Positions 17,187 to 23,720 of a stretch of DNA of 24,965 nt are shown here, piece by piece (position 1 is the stretch's first letter; the number at the start of each line of letters is the position of its first letter). The translations under genes were made by a program, and so were the position numbers. Below the pieces are notes generated by a model. That model had not been told where the DNA came from, did not search any database, and was given only the letters and a program-made list of their open reading frames with translations. Where the stretch lies: positions 1 to 24,965 of the forward strand of contig JAPLMK010000092.1 in NCBI GenBank assembly GCA_026387085.1, in the 5' to 3' direction. Origin of the DNA: Candidatus Omnitrophota bacterium. Its GTDB lineage: Bacteria; Ratteibacteria; UBA8468; MWAK01.

Positions 17187-20100
17187 TTATCCTTTAATCC
17201 ACAGTAAAACGATATCCCCTTTAGGAACTTTAAGTTTTAATTCCTGGGCCGGTTTTATCTCCTGGCCGGAACGTAAATCCTTCACCTGTTTCACTTTGGC
17301 AAAAGGGACAATAAAGGTGGTCTCTTCGCCGGTGCGGCTATAGTTGCCGACCAGAAGCAACATCTCTTCGCCTTTCCGGACCACCGAATAGGTCATCTTG
17401 TCATTACTGCCTTTGTCTTCAAGGACTACACCGTCAGCAATCAAATCTTCATACGGGGCGATTTCCGCAATTGCTTTGGCATGATAATAATAGTCCAGGG
17501 CGCTGTCAAAATCTGCGTACCAGTAATAGGTTACCCCGGTAGCCCCGTTAAGGAAAGATTCCAGGACCATCTGTTCTATTTTGTAGGGCTCAAACTCGCC
17601 ATAAGTGCCCGCGGACAGCCAGGGCAGAATATCGTGATTTTTAAGTATGCGGTATTCGGCCCGGATGGCATCATGGACATTTTGCGAGTTGCCGCTGACA
17701 TATAAACTGGGTTGGGAATACTTGAAATACCTGGGATAAAGCAAATTAAAATCATCAATAAAATCATATACCGGGATGCTGGCGTGGCGGTCATACGAAG
17801 CGACAATGGGTATCTTTACATTGTTTTCTTCAGCATATCTCTCGGCTTGACGGTAAAGGTCGCCGTTAAAACCCACGCCTAAATCTTTCAGAAACGCGCC
17901 CATATCCTTTCCCGACTCTTTCCATGCCTGGCTGCACCGGATGCACCGGGCTGCTTCGGAGGCGCCGTTATAGTAACATTCAACATCCCAAAAGATGTAA
18001 TCCGGTTTGGCATTGCTGATATTCTTATAGATTCTTGCCATCTCTTTTTGGTATTCGGCGCCCCGGTAAGAGGGGCATAGATTACGGTTCTTTTCACCCG
18101 GAATTTGTGAAAATACCTCGGAATCATCTTTCGCCCCTTCCGCCATCCGGTCCGGAGATTCATTCATTAACACCTTAAAACTTAATTTTTTGGCTTCGGC
18201 GAGAAATTGCTGGTATTTGTCTTTGGTAGCATCCGACCAGTAGCGGGGAAACGAACTCACCGCGTTAAAACCCAACTTCCGCCAATTGACAAAGAAATCC
18301 GGCCAATTCAGCCCATAGTCCTCGCCCATCCACGCTAAACTGCTGTGTAATCTTTTAAGCGGGGAGAATTCCGGAACCTTAACGATGGTTATCGGCAGGG
18401 AACTTTCAATCACCGGGATTCCTTCACACTCCGCGTAAAAATAGGCCTTGGCATTCGGCGCCGAGTTCTTCTCTTTTTCAATAAACAGATTATTAACGGC
18501 ATTTTTACATACTCCCGCGCTGTTCTTTTGGATAACAAATTTATTATATTCCAGACCGTTGCGCCGGACGGGTGTTACGCTTACCGGCACGGGCTTGACC
18601 AGATTTATTCCCGCGGGAAGTTCCATCACGATTTGAGTCGCCCTTTCCTTCTCCTTGCCATTCCGCATATCATTAATCTGGATGGTGGTTGGAGCGCTGA
18701 TACCCTCGATTAGCCCTAAGGTTGTATTGCTGCGTGGTTTAACCACTATGCCGGAAGTATAGAATTTTTCACCCGCGTTATTATAGGCCTTGTTAAAACT
18801 TGAAGCCTCGCTTTTGCCCTGGATAACGGCTAATTCATCGGCAAATACAGAACCGGTGGTACCGTAAAAGGTAAAGCCGACATAGCGCGCTTCGGCATTA
18901 ACGTCCAATTCAAACGGATAGACATAGGCGATGTTCTGCTCTTCCAGGTAATAATTTTTCTTGAAATCGCTAAAATTACGTTCGCCCGGCTGCAACTTCA
19001 TCATGGAAGCAGCCGGATAGAATGTTTCACCGTCCCGGGACACATACACATCAAACTGACGGGGAAAGGCCATGTCCGTGCCCGGAGGAATACCGCCCAA
19101 GCAACGAAAGACCAGCTTCTTCACCTCTTCCGCCTTGCCTAAATCGATTAAAACATTTACACCCTCTTCGGCACCATCGCTTAAATACCAACCGACTGCT
19201 TCCGAATTAAACCAAATATGTTCCTGTAAATTATTGCTCAACACCCCGTCAGTTAAGTCCCACTCGTCGGTCTCCCCTTTGGCCGTCAAAGGATAAGTCG
19301 GCTTGCGGGAAAAAACCACTTTTTTACCCTGGGCTAAATTTACTCCCTTCACCGCGGCTACCCACTTTTTGCGAAATTCAAGGATAAAAGGGGTCCCCGC
19401 TAATTGGGTGGAATAAGCAGGGGCATTTTTGGTCTTTAAATCAAGGTAAAAGGGCGCGGTACCGTACACGAAATCATTATTGACTTTAACCATGCCCGAT
19501 AAAAAAGTTTTGCTCTCGGCCGTAAAAGGACAGTTGGTGGCATTTTCGTCAATCGCAATGGTTGCCGAATAGACATTATTGCCCTCATCCTTGAGTATCA
19601 GTTTTTGGTTGCTCAGGGAAATTTCCTGCATCTTGGGCAGGGCCATAATTTTTAGTTCCAGCTCTTTGGATGAGAGCGGTCCGGGCGCATAGTAACGGAA
19701 TTGTATTTTGTCGCCGACTTGGGCCTGACCGTCAATCACTTCAACATTATTCTTAAGCAAAGTTATCGTCAATCCATTAACCGGGATTTTACTGGCAACG
19801 ATATTTTTGTAATCCGCCCAGGACCCGGTCGGGGTCCCGGCTGGTCGCACCTGCATAAAACATAAGGCAAAGATACCGGTTTGCCCGGTAAATTTTTGCG
19901 CCTTCAGGTCAAAAGTATTAATTCCGGTAAAAAGCCGGCCCAGACCATACCCGCCGGTATTCGTATTTATTGCCGAGATGTCGTTTGACGTATCTTCAAT
20001 GCTGCCAAGCGTAATCTGCAAATAGCGGTAATCCTGGTTATATGGAAAATACCGCCAGAATTTACCCCAGGTTACCGTGCCAACTTGCTGTCCACGGAGT

Positions 20101-20279
20101 TTGTCGCCGTTAAGGGATAAGCTGAAATCTTCAACTTTCCAGGCATCCGTGCCGCCATCCGTAAAATTGGTATTAAATAATTCATTACCGTCCGGTGCAG
20201 CCATCGCGATTGTCGTTAACCATGCCCCCGCTAAACATAAAATCACCAAACATAGCATCCCCTTGTTTCTCCTGCTCAT
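17187..20279 (-). CDS. Large secreted protein: discoidin-like domain plus GH-like TIM barrel
   Basis: 1030 residues from ATG 20279, chosen because AGGGGG lies six bases upstream; the ATG at 20300 falls inside a palindromic repeat. N-terminal signal peptide: basic RRNK, hydrophobic GMLCLVILCLAGAWLTT, probable cleavage after AMA. A beta-rich region (to about 300) follows, then an F5/8 type C (discoidin)-like domain at about 312-488 (GVNLAQGKKVVFSRKPTYP ... ARYVGFTFYG). After a linker/beta region, a barrel-like catalytic-looking domain begins near SSLAWMGEDYGLNWPDFF (about 646) and contains YIFWDVECYYN (Asp765, Glu767) with CIRCSQAW (a CxxC). The end is a small beta-sandwich. No recognised GH family number can be assigned from sequence alone. 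It probably binds and cleaves a glycan outside the cytoplasmic membrane, feeding the neighbouring cytoplasmic glycosidases. Confidence 0.75.
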   Translation of the reverse strand: MSRRNKGMLCLVILCLAGAWLTTIAMAAPDGNELFNTNFTDGGTDAWKVEDFSLSLNGDKLRGQQVGTVTWGKFWRYFPYNQDYRYLQITLGSIEDTSNDISAINTNTGGYGLGRLFTGINTFDLKAQKFTGQTGIFALCFMQVRPAGTPTGSWADYKNIVASKIPVNGLTITLLKNNVEVIDGQAQVGDKIQFRYYAPGPLSSKELELKIMALPKMQEISLSNQKLILKDEGNNVYSATIAIDENATNCPFTAESKTFLSGMVKVNNDFVYGTAPFYLDLKTKNAPAYSTQLAGTPFILEFRKKWVAAVKGVNLAQGKKVVFSRKPTYPLTAKGETDEWDLTDGVLSNNLQEHIWFNSEAVGWYLSDGAEEGVNVLIDLGKAEEVKKLVFRCLGGIPPGTDMAFPRQFDVYVSRDGETFYPAASMMKLQPGERNFSDFKKNYYLEEQNIAYVYPFELDVNAEARYVGFTFYGTTGSVFADELAVIQGKSEASSFNKAYNNAGEKFYTSGIVVKPRSNTTLGLIEGISAPTTIQINDMRNGKEKERATQIVMELPAGINLVKPVPVSVTPVRRNGLEYNKFVIQKNSAGVCKNAVNNLFIEKEKNSAPNAKAYFYAECEGIPVIESSLPITIVKVPEFSPLKRLHSSLAWMGEDYGLNWPDFFVNWRKLGFNAVSSFPRYWSDATKDKYQQFLAEAKKLSFKVLMNESPDRMAEGAKDDSEVFSQIPGEKNRNLCPSYRGAEYQKEMARIYKNISNAKPDYIFWDVECYYNGASEAARCIRCSQAWKESGKDMGAFLKDLGVGFNGDLYRQAERYAEENNVKIPIVASYDRHASIPVYDFIDDFNLLYPRYFKYSQPSLYVSGNSQNVHDAIRAEYRILKNHDILPWLSAGTYGEFEPYKIEQMVLESFLNGATGVTYYWYADFDSALDYYYHAKAIAEIAPYEDLIADGVVLEDKGSNDKMTYSVVRKGEEMLLLVGNYSRTGEETTFIVPFAKVKQVKDLRSGQEIKPAQELKLKVPKGDIVLLWIKG

Positions 20280-20294
20280 TTTATCCCCCTGGTT

Positions 20295-20363
20295 TGTCAT
20301 TCTGAGCGATAGCGAAGAATCCCGTTGTTAATTGCGAGATCCTTCACTTCGTTCAGGATGACA
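20295..20363. repeat. Palindromic TGTCATTCTGAG element, full copy (R3)
   Basis: 69 bases from TGTCATTCTGAGC to GTTCAGGATGACA, near-perfect inverted ends, with an internal GAAGAATC / GATCCTTC pair. Sister family to the TGTCATTCCC elements. It starts 15 bases before the chosen start of the secreted protein gene and forms most of its leader. Confidence 0.88.
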
Positions 20364-20413
20364 AAATACTTTCATTTTATTTTTGACAATACCTGAATTT
20401 AAAATCAGTGCAA

Positions 20414-21223
20414 TCAAAAACTATTTTCCTTTCCGGTAATGCTTATTTTTTGTGCCAGCCAATCAAAAGCCGCGGTCATATTAAGCGGAGCGTCGTGGCC
20501 GCCTCCGGGAATTTCCACATAAACCAGGTGCCGGGCGTTTGCCATTTCGCCGACCAACAACCGGCTTTGCGATACCGGAATAATTTCATCCCGGCATCCA
20601 TGGGCGATATAGACCGGCATCGTCAGGCGGTTTGCCCGTCTCACCGCAGAATGTTTCTCGTATATCTCCGGAACTTTTCCCGGAAGGCCGCCGTATGAAA
20701 TTTCAATGGCATCGGCGATTTCTTTCAGTACTCCGGTGTTACGTTCCCGGCACCAGGCATGATAAGAGGAAAGGTCAGTTGCCGGACACAGCGCCAGAAC
20801 GATAGCCGCATCTTCCGGATAAAGAACAGCATAAATAAGATTGCTGGTTCCGCCCATGGAACCGCTGGCAAAGACAAAACGCCGGGCACCGTATTCGGCG
20901 CGCAGAAAATCAAGCAGTTCGTGAACATCAAAGGCTGCGGCCGGAGACATCCAGGCGTTTCCCCGCAAATTAGGGGTAACGATACCCGCGCCATAACTAC
21001 GGAATTTCGGCAACCAGAAATCCCGCAGGTCTATGCGTTTATACAACTGGTCGCTGGAACTTTCCCCATGGCCGTGAATGCAGATTATCCATGTTTCGCC
21101 TTGGTCCGGCGGCCACAACAAGGTCCAATCTAAGAGTCCGTCGTAACCGCTGCGGTAGTCGAGCCGAAGAACCCCGTTGGGTATATCCTTATCCTGCGCC
21201 GGCGCAACCTTTTCAATTTTCAT
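20414..21223 (-). CDS. Alpha/beta hydrolase (prolyl-oligopeptidase/esterase-like)
   Basis: 269-residue serine hydrolase of the alpha/beta fold with no signal peptide. Oxyanion-loop motif IHGHGES at 49-55; nucleophile elbow ASGSMGG with Ser122; acid Asp212 in HGCRDEIIPV; catalytic His243 in GGGHDAPL. The order and spacing match the family S9/esterase-D type single-domain hydrolases. The reaction could be de-esterification (acetyl, feruloyl) of a sugar or peptide cleavage; esterase is the more natural reading beside glycosidases and a PIG-L deacetylase, but that is inference. It starts at ATG 21223 with only a weak AGAAG upstream, 39 bases after the PIG-L gene, so the two are likely cotranscribed. 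A ~130-base gap with a palindromic repeat separates it from the next gene downstream. Confidence 0.87.
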   Translation of the reverse strand: MKIEKVAPAQDKDIPNGVLRLDYRSGYDGLLDWTLLWPPDQGETWIICIHGHGESSSDQLYKRIDLRDFWLPKFRSYGAGIVTPNLRGNAWMSPAAAFDVHELLDFLRAEYGARRFVFASGSMGGTSNLIYAVLYPEDAAIVLALCPATDLSSYHAWCRERNTGVLKEIADAIEISYGGLPGKVPEIYEKHSAVRRANRLTMPVYIAHGCRDEIIPVSQSRLLVGEMANARHLVYVEIPGGGHDAPLNMTAAFDWLAQKISITGKENSF

Positions 21224-21262
21224 CTTCTGACTATTCAGCCAAATATCGCTCTTTTCCGAAAC

Positions 21263-22018
21263 CTAACACAGATTAATACAGCGCTCCCCGAAAATCGTTT
21301 TCAGGATGTTATCGTCCGGATATCCATAACCCAGGTGTTGCATAAAAAATTCACCGTATTCCCGGCCGATAAGTTTACCCTGCTCTCTTGACCAGTCCTT
21401 CATGACCTGGAGGTAAGATTCCACGCCGAGCGCGGCCAGCCATTCGCGCTGTGATTCGTGACAGGTTAACATCTTGCGCTTGATTTCCATGACCGAGCTG
21501 ATATCAATGCCGAATTGCATCTGTAATCTGCGCCCAAAAATATCCACCAGGCCGGCCGCATTCCAATAAGAGAGGTACGGAACACGCCTGGTCGGCGGCG
21601 CCGAGGTGCCACAGTCGTATAACGGCACAGGCGCGACGTAGGCGGCATTCCGCACCAATAAGGATGTTTGCTCGTGGTCGGGCAGGTAGTCGGCCGGCGG
21701 CAGTGTCAGCACGATAAGCGGGTCCACTTCGCGCATAATCCGCGTCGCGGCTTTCCGATAAAAAGAATTGTACTCCACCTCCAGGTCGCATCCCCCCGCG
21801 TAATGATAGTATCCGTTCAGGATAGCGGCGGCGCGCCCGGCTTCCTTCAGGCGTTTCTCCTTGATTTCCTCGCTCGACAGGTTCGGCGAACCAACTTCGC
21901 CGCCGGTCATGGTGGCGATATGTATCTCATATCCGCGTTCCGCCAGCAACGCAAGCGTACCTGCCGCCATAAACTCCACATCGTCCGGATGGCATCCGAA
22001 TGCAAGTATTTTCTCCAT
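21263..22018 (-). CDS. PIG-L/LmbE-family N-deacetylase
   Basis: 251 residues from ATG 22018 (MEKILAFGCHPDDVEFMAAG). The zinc-binding HPDD motif is at residues 10-13 and the second ligand region is PDHEQTSLLVRNA (His115). Family members remove acetyl groups from N-acetylglucosamine-containing or similar small molecules (MshB, BshB, DcsB, PIG-L). No signal peptide, so cytoplasmic. ATG 22018 has GGAG nine bases upstream; ATG 22024 (MKMEK) is about as good, and an upstream in-frame ATG at 22063 lacks a ribosome site. It is the first gene of the minus-strand run and is followed closely by the alpha/beta hydrolase. In this locus it could deacetylate an amino sugar released by the glycosidases, and the AAC(3)-like protein of the facing run would catalyse the opposite type of reaction. 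Confidence 0.9.
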   Translation of the reverse strand: MEKILAFGCHPDDVEFMAAGTLALLAERGYEIHIATMTGGEVGSPNLSSEEIKEKRLKEAGRAAAILNGYYHYAGGCDLEVEYNSFYRKAATRIMREVDPLIVLTLPPADYLPDHEQTSLLVRNAAYVAPVPLYDCGTSAPPTRRVPYLSYWNAAGLVDIFGRRLQMQFGIDISSVMEIKRKMLTCHESQREWLAALGVESYLQVMKDWSREQGKLIGREYGEFFMQHLGYGYPDDNILKTIFGERCINLC

Positions 22019-22063
22019 TTTCATCTTCTCCCCGGACGTGAAGGGAACCTTCCCTGCACGCAT

Positions 22064-22246
22064 CCCTTGATTTGAATCCTTTTCAGGAAGAATACCCGCC
22101 TTTGCAGTGTAGGTCGGTCTTTGTCCGAGGAAGTGTCCGCCGACGCCCGCCTACGCTAAAGCTGCGGCGAGGTAAACCTTGGCGAAGGAGGAAGCCCGCT
22201 ACGACGGGCGAAGGCCGCCTTCGTTAAAAAACTTCGGCGGCCAAAG
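22064..22246. other. Non-coding gap rich in short GC-rich inverted repeats
   Basis: No gene seen. Contains GCCCG-CTACGA-CGGGC (22194-22209) and GGCCGCC...GGCGGCC (22213-22242, 16-base loop holding a run of A on plus/T on minus), the latter ending five bases beyond the 3' end of tRNA-Pro. A degenerate GTAGGTCGG...GTCCGAGG piece (about 22109-22130) and a TACGCTAAAGCTGCGGCG stretch resemble short dispersed-repeat debris. The 22213-22242 hairpin might help end or protect the tRNA transcript; it is not a classic stem plus U-run terminator. Confidence 0.55.
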
Positions 22247-22320
22247 TCGGGGCGACTGGATTCGAACCAGCGACCACCTGAACCCCATTCAGGTGCGCTA
22301 CCAGGCTGCGCTACGCCCCG
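22247..22320 (-). tRNA. tRNA-Pro (anticodon GGG)
   Basis: 74-base cloverleaf on the minus strand. Acceptor CGGGGCG/CGCCCCG (7 bp), D arm GCGC...GCGC, anticodon stem CCTGA/TCAGG with loop ATGGGGT, giving anticodon GGG (22284-22286) and G37 as usual in tRNA-Pro. T arm is GCTGG-TTCGAAT-CCAGT (last pair G-T). Discriminator base is A. The 3' CCA is not encoded: the genome continues CTTT, so CCA must be added by nucleotidyltransferase. Reads codons CCC/CCU. Confidence 0.95.
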
Positions 22321-22337
22321 AAATTAAACTACGCTAC

Positions 22338-22366
22338 ATTATCTTTATTCCGTTGTCCAACTTCAA
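22338..22366 (-). promoter_or_regulatory. Probable tRNA-Pro promoter
   Basis: Minus-strand TTGAAG (22361-22366), 17-base spacer, GATAAT (22338-22343). The expected start, about 22331, is about 11 bases before the tRNA 5' end, a normal tRNA leader. Inference from spacing and similarity only. Confidence 0.45.
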
Positions 22367-22396
22367 AATAAAACGGGTGAATTTTTCTTTCCGGGG

Positions 22397-22454
22397 TTTC
22401 GAGGCTCCGCTTTTAGGGAAGGGTGTTTCGGGGCTCCGCTTTTAGAGAGGGGTG
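22397..22454. repeat. Tandem pair of 29-base units
   Basis: Two adjacent copies (22397-22425 and 22426-22454) of a unit beginning TTTCG(A/G)GGCTCCGCTTTTA and ending GGGGTG or AGGGTG; only about three differences. Non-coding, upstream of tRNA-Pro. The second copy runs into GAGGGG-TGATT-CCCCTC, a small hairpin. Confidence 0.8.
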
Positions 22455-22491
22455 ATTCCCCTCCCTAACATTCCACCCCCAAAACTAAGAC

Positions 22492-22545
22492 GAGAAAGGG
22501 CTTCGCCCCTTCTCTCATCCCCCAGCCCGCCTCCGGCGGGCTGGG
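22492..22545. repeat. Two strong hairpins (non-coding)
   Basis: GAGAAAGGG-CTTCG-CCCCTTCTC (22492-22514, one mismatch) and a perfect 11-bp stem CCCAGCCCGCC/GGCGGGCTGGG with a three-base loop (22521-22545). Neither is followed by a T-run on either strand, so they are not obvious intrinsic terminators. The second abuts a copy of the tRNA-Pro 5' end. Confidence 0.7.
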
Positions 22546-22560
22546 CTACGCCCCGAAATT
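22539..22560. repeat. Near-copy of tRNA-Pro 5' end plus flank
   Basis: 22 bases matching 22304-22325 with one mismatch; the last 16 (GCTACGCCCCGAAATT) are identical. The original covers the first ~17 bases of tRNA-Pro and five bases of its upstream flank. The copies are direct repeats about 235 bases apart. Confidence 0.75.
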
Positions 22561-22565
22561 GATGC

Positions 22566-22644
22566 TGTCATTCCCGAATGTTTAGGTCGGGAATCCACAA
22601 ATCTTTAAGGACTGGATCCCCGTTTACCACACACGGGGATGACA
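22566..22644. repeat. Palindromic TGTCATTCCC element, full copy (R4)
   Basis: 79 bases from TGTCATTCCCGA to CGGGGATGACA with internal hairpins ATTCCCGA/TCGGGAAT and ATCCCCGT/ACGGGGAT. Closest in layout to R2 (5033-5110): both have a GATCCCCGTTTAC right half. Confidence 0.88.
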
Positions 22645-22654
22645 AATTATTATA

Positions 22655-22714
22655 GATTCCCGCTTACAACAATACGTCGGATAAATCCGACCGCTACAGT
22701 CCGCGGGAATGACA
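22655..22714. repeat. Right half-element R5, interrupted by a 30-base insertion
   Basis: GATTCCCGCTTACA at the left and TCCGCGGGAATGACA at the right form the right-half hairpin seen in R1 and R7; in R1 and R7 the loop is about ten bases, but here it is enlarged by the element at 22669-22698. It ends one base before the stop codon of the AcsE-like gene. Confidence 0.85.
22669..22698. repeat. 30-base nested palindromic element, copy 1
   Basis: Core GTCGGATAAATCCGAC (7-bp stem) flanked by ACAATAC and CGCTACA. It interrupts the loop of half-element R5. 29 of 30 bases match copy 2 at 23578-23607. Confidence 0.85.
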
Positions 22715-22715
22715 A

Positions 22716-23513
22716 TCAGGCCTTAATCTTGCCAGCGCGGAAAGCGAGTAAATACTCGACGCAATACTGGTCAATGCCCATCAGGCCTTCCGCGGAAAGA
22801 GCGGCGACAATCATCCCGGCATCGGTCGGATCAATCAAGGCCGAATCAAGACCGCACCCGATTGCCAGCGCCAGAAAATACCGGTTAAGCATTTTCCGCT
22901 CCGGGAGTCCGAAAGAAACATTGGAAAGCCCGCAGGTTGTTCTAACTCCGGGAATCGCCTTTTTGATTGCTCCGATCGCTTCCAGAAAAATCCGGCCGTT
23001 ATTCGGGTCGGTTCCTACCGGCTGGGCCAGCGGGTCAAGATAAATATCTTCAACCTTAACCCTGCGGGCAACAAGTCCGCTTACTATCTTCTCCGCATTT
23101 TCTACCCGGGTAGCCACATCAACGGGAATACCCCGGTCGTCCATCGTCAAACCAACAACCTTGCCGGTATAACCTTCAAAGAGCGGGAGCATCGCCTCCA
23201 GTTTAGCTTTCTCTGCGTTAATAGAATTAATCATCACCTTCCCTTTAACCAGGGGCAAACAAGTTCTCAAAGCGTCTGAATTAGCGCTGTCCAGACAAAT
23301 ATCCGTATAGCCGGCTTCCTGGACCGTCTCCACCAGCCAAGCCAGACCAGCCGACTCGTCTCCAAAACCAAGGCCGGCGTTAAGGTCAAGATAATTGGCG
23401 CCGGCTTCCATTTGAATACGCGCCTCTTCCTGAATAAACGCCTTGTCCCTTGCCTTCAGGGCTTCGGCAATCTTTTTGCGTGTTGCGTTGATGCGCTCGC
23501 CTATAATAAGCAC
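22716..23513 (-). CDS. acsE: Methyltetrahydrofolate:corrinoid methyltransferase (AcsE-like)
   Basis: 265-residue pterin-binding TIM barrel that moves a methyl group from CH3-THF to a corrinoid protein (methyl branch of the Wood-Ljungdahl pathway, or O-demethylation systems). Signatures: IGERINATRKKI (4-15), GANYLDLNAG (38-47), CLDSAN (73-78), INSINAE (95-101), LTMDDRGIP (122-130), DPLAQPVGTD (160-169) and TCGLSNVSFGLPERK (193-207). Asp75, Asn96, Asp160 and Asn198 match the folate-contacting positions known for the acetogen enzyme. Start GTG 23513 has GGAGG five bases upstream. No CODH/ACS, corrinoid protein or other pathway gene is adjacent; both ends of the gene are bordered by palindromic repeats. 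MtgA-type methyltransferase is the alternative name. Confidence 0.9.
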   Translation of the reverse strand: MLIIGERINATRKKIAEALKARDKAFIQEEARIQMEAGANYLDLNAGLGFGDESAGLAWLVETVQEAGYTDICLDSANSDALRTCLPLVKGKVMINSINAEKAKLEAMLPLFEGYTGKVVGLTMDDRGIPVDVATRVENAEKIVSGLVARRVKVEDIYLDPLAQPVGTDPNNGRIFLEAIGAIKKAIPGVRTTCGLSNVSFGLPERKMLNRYFLALAIGCGLDSALIDPTDAGMIVAALSAEGLMGIDQYCVEYLLAFRAGKIKA

Positions 23514-23541
23514 GTAAACCTCCGGACGCGTAATTAAGATA

Positions 23542-23644
23542 TGTCATTCTGAGGCGTCAGCCGAAGAATCTCGCTTTACAATACGTCGGATGAATCCGAC
23601 CGCTACAAAAAAGAGATCCTTCGCAAAATCGGCTCAGGATGACA
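23542..23644. repeat. Palindromic TGTCATTCTGAG element with insertion (R6)
   Basis: 103 bases from TGTCATTCTGAG to CTCAGGATGACA. Compared with R3 (69 bases) it carries the 30-base element 23578-23607 in its central loop, between GAAGAATCTCGCTTT and AAAAAGAGATCCTTC. It starts 28 bases upstream of the AcsE-like gene. Confidence 0.88.
23578..23607. repeat. 30-base nested palindromic element, copy 2
   Basis: Core GTCGGATGAATCCGAC flanked by ACAATAC and CGCTACA, inside R6. One base (in the hairpin loop) differs from copy 1 at 22669-22698. Confidence 0.85.
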
Positions 23645-23655
23645 TCGTTTAATAT

Positions 23656-23686
23656 GAATTCCCGTTTACAATCCGCGGGAATGACA
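23656..23686. repeat. Right half-element of the TGTCATTCCC family (R7)
   Basis: GAATTCCCGTTTACAA followed by TCCGCGGGAATGACA: the uninterrupted form of the right half seen with an insertion in R5. It ends 34 bases before the xylulokinase start; a TATAAT (23697-23702) follows immediately. Confidence 0.85.
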
Positions 23687-23720
23687 GGCAATATGATATA
23701 ATATTTAATAAAATTTAGCA

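Noticed and set aside
22179..22445. Open frame across tRNA-Pro and repeats
   Set aside because: It runs antisense through a well-formed tRNA and repeat DNA; no protein-like composition or ribosome site.
22397..22545. CRISPR array
   Set aside because: Only two adjacent 29-base units with no spacers, and the remaining repeats are unrelated hairpins.
22247..22560. Integrated genomic island at tRNA-Pro
   Set aside because: The duplicated piece is the 5' end, the enclosed segment is only about 235 bases, and no integrase gene is in the window.
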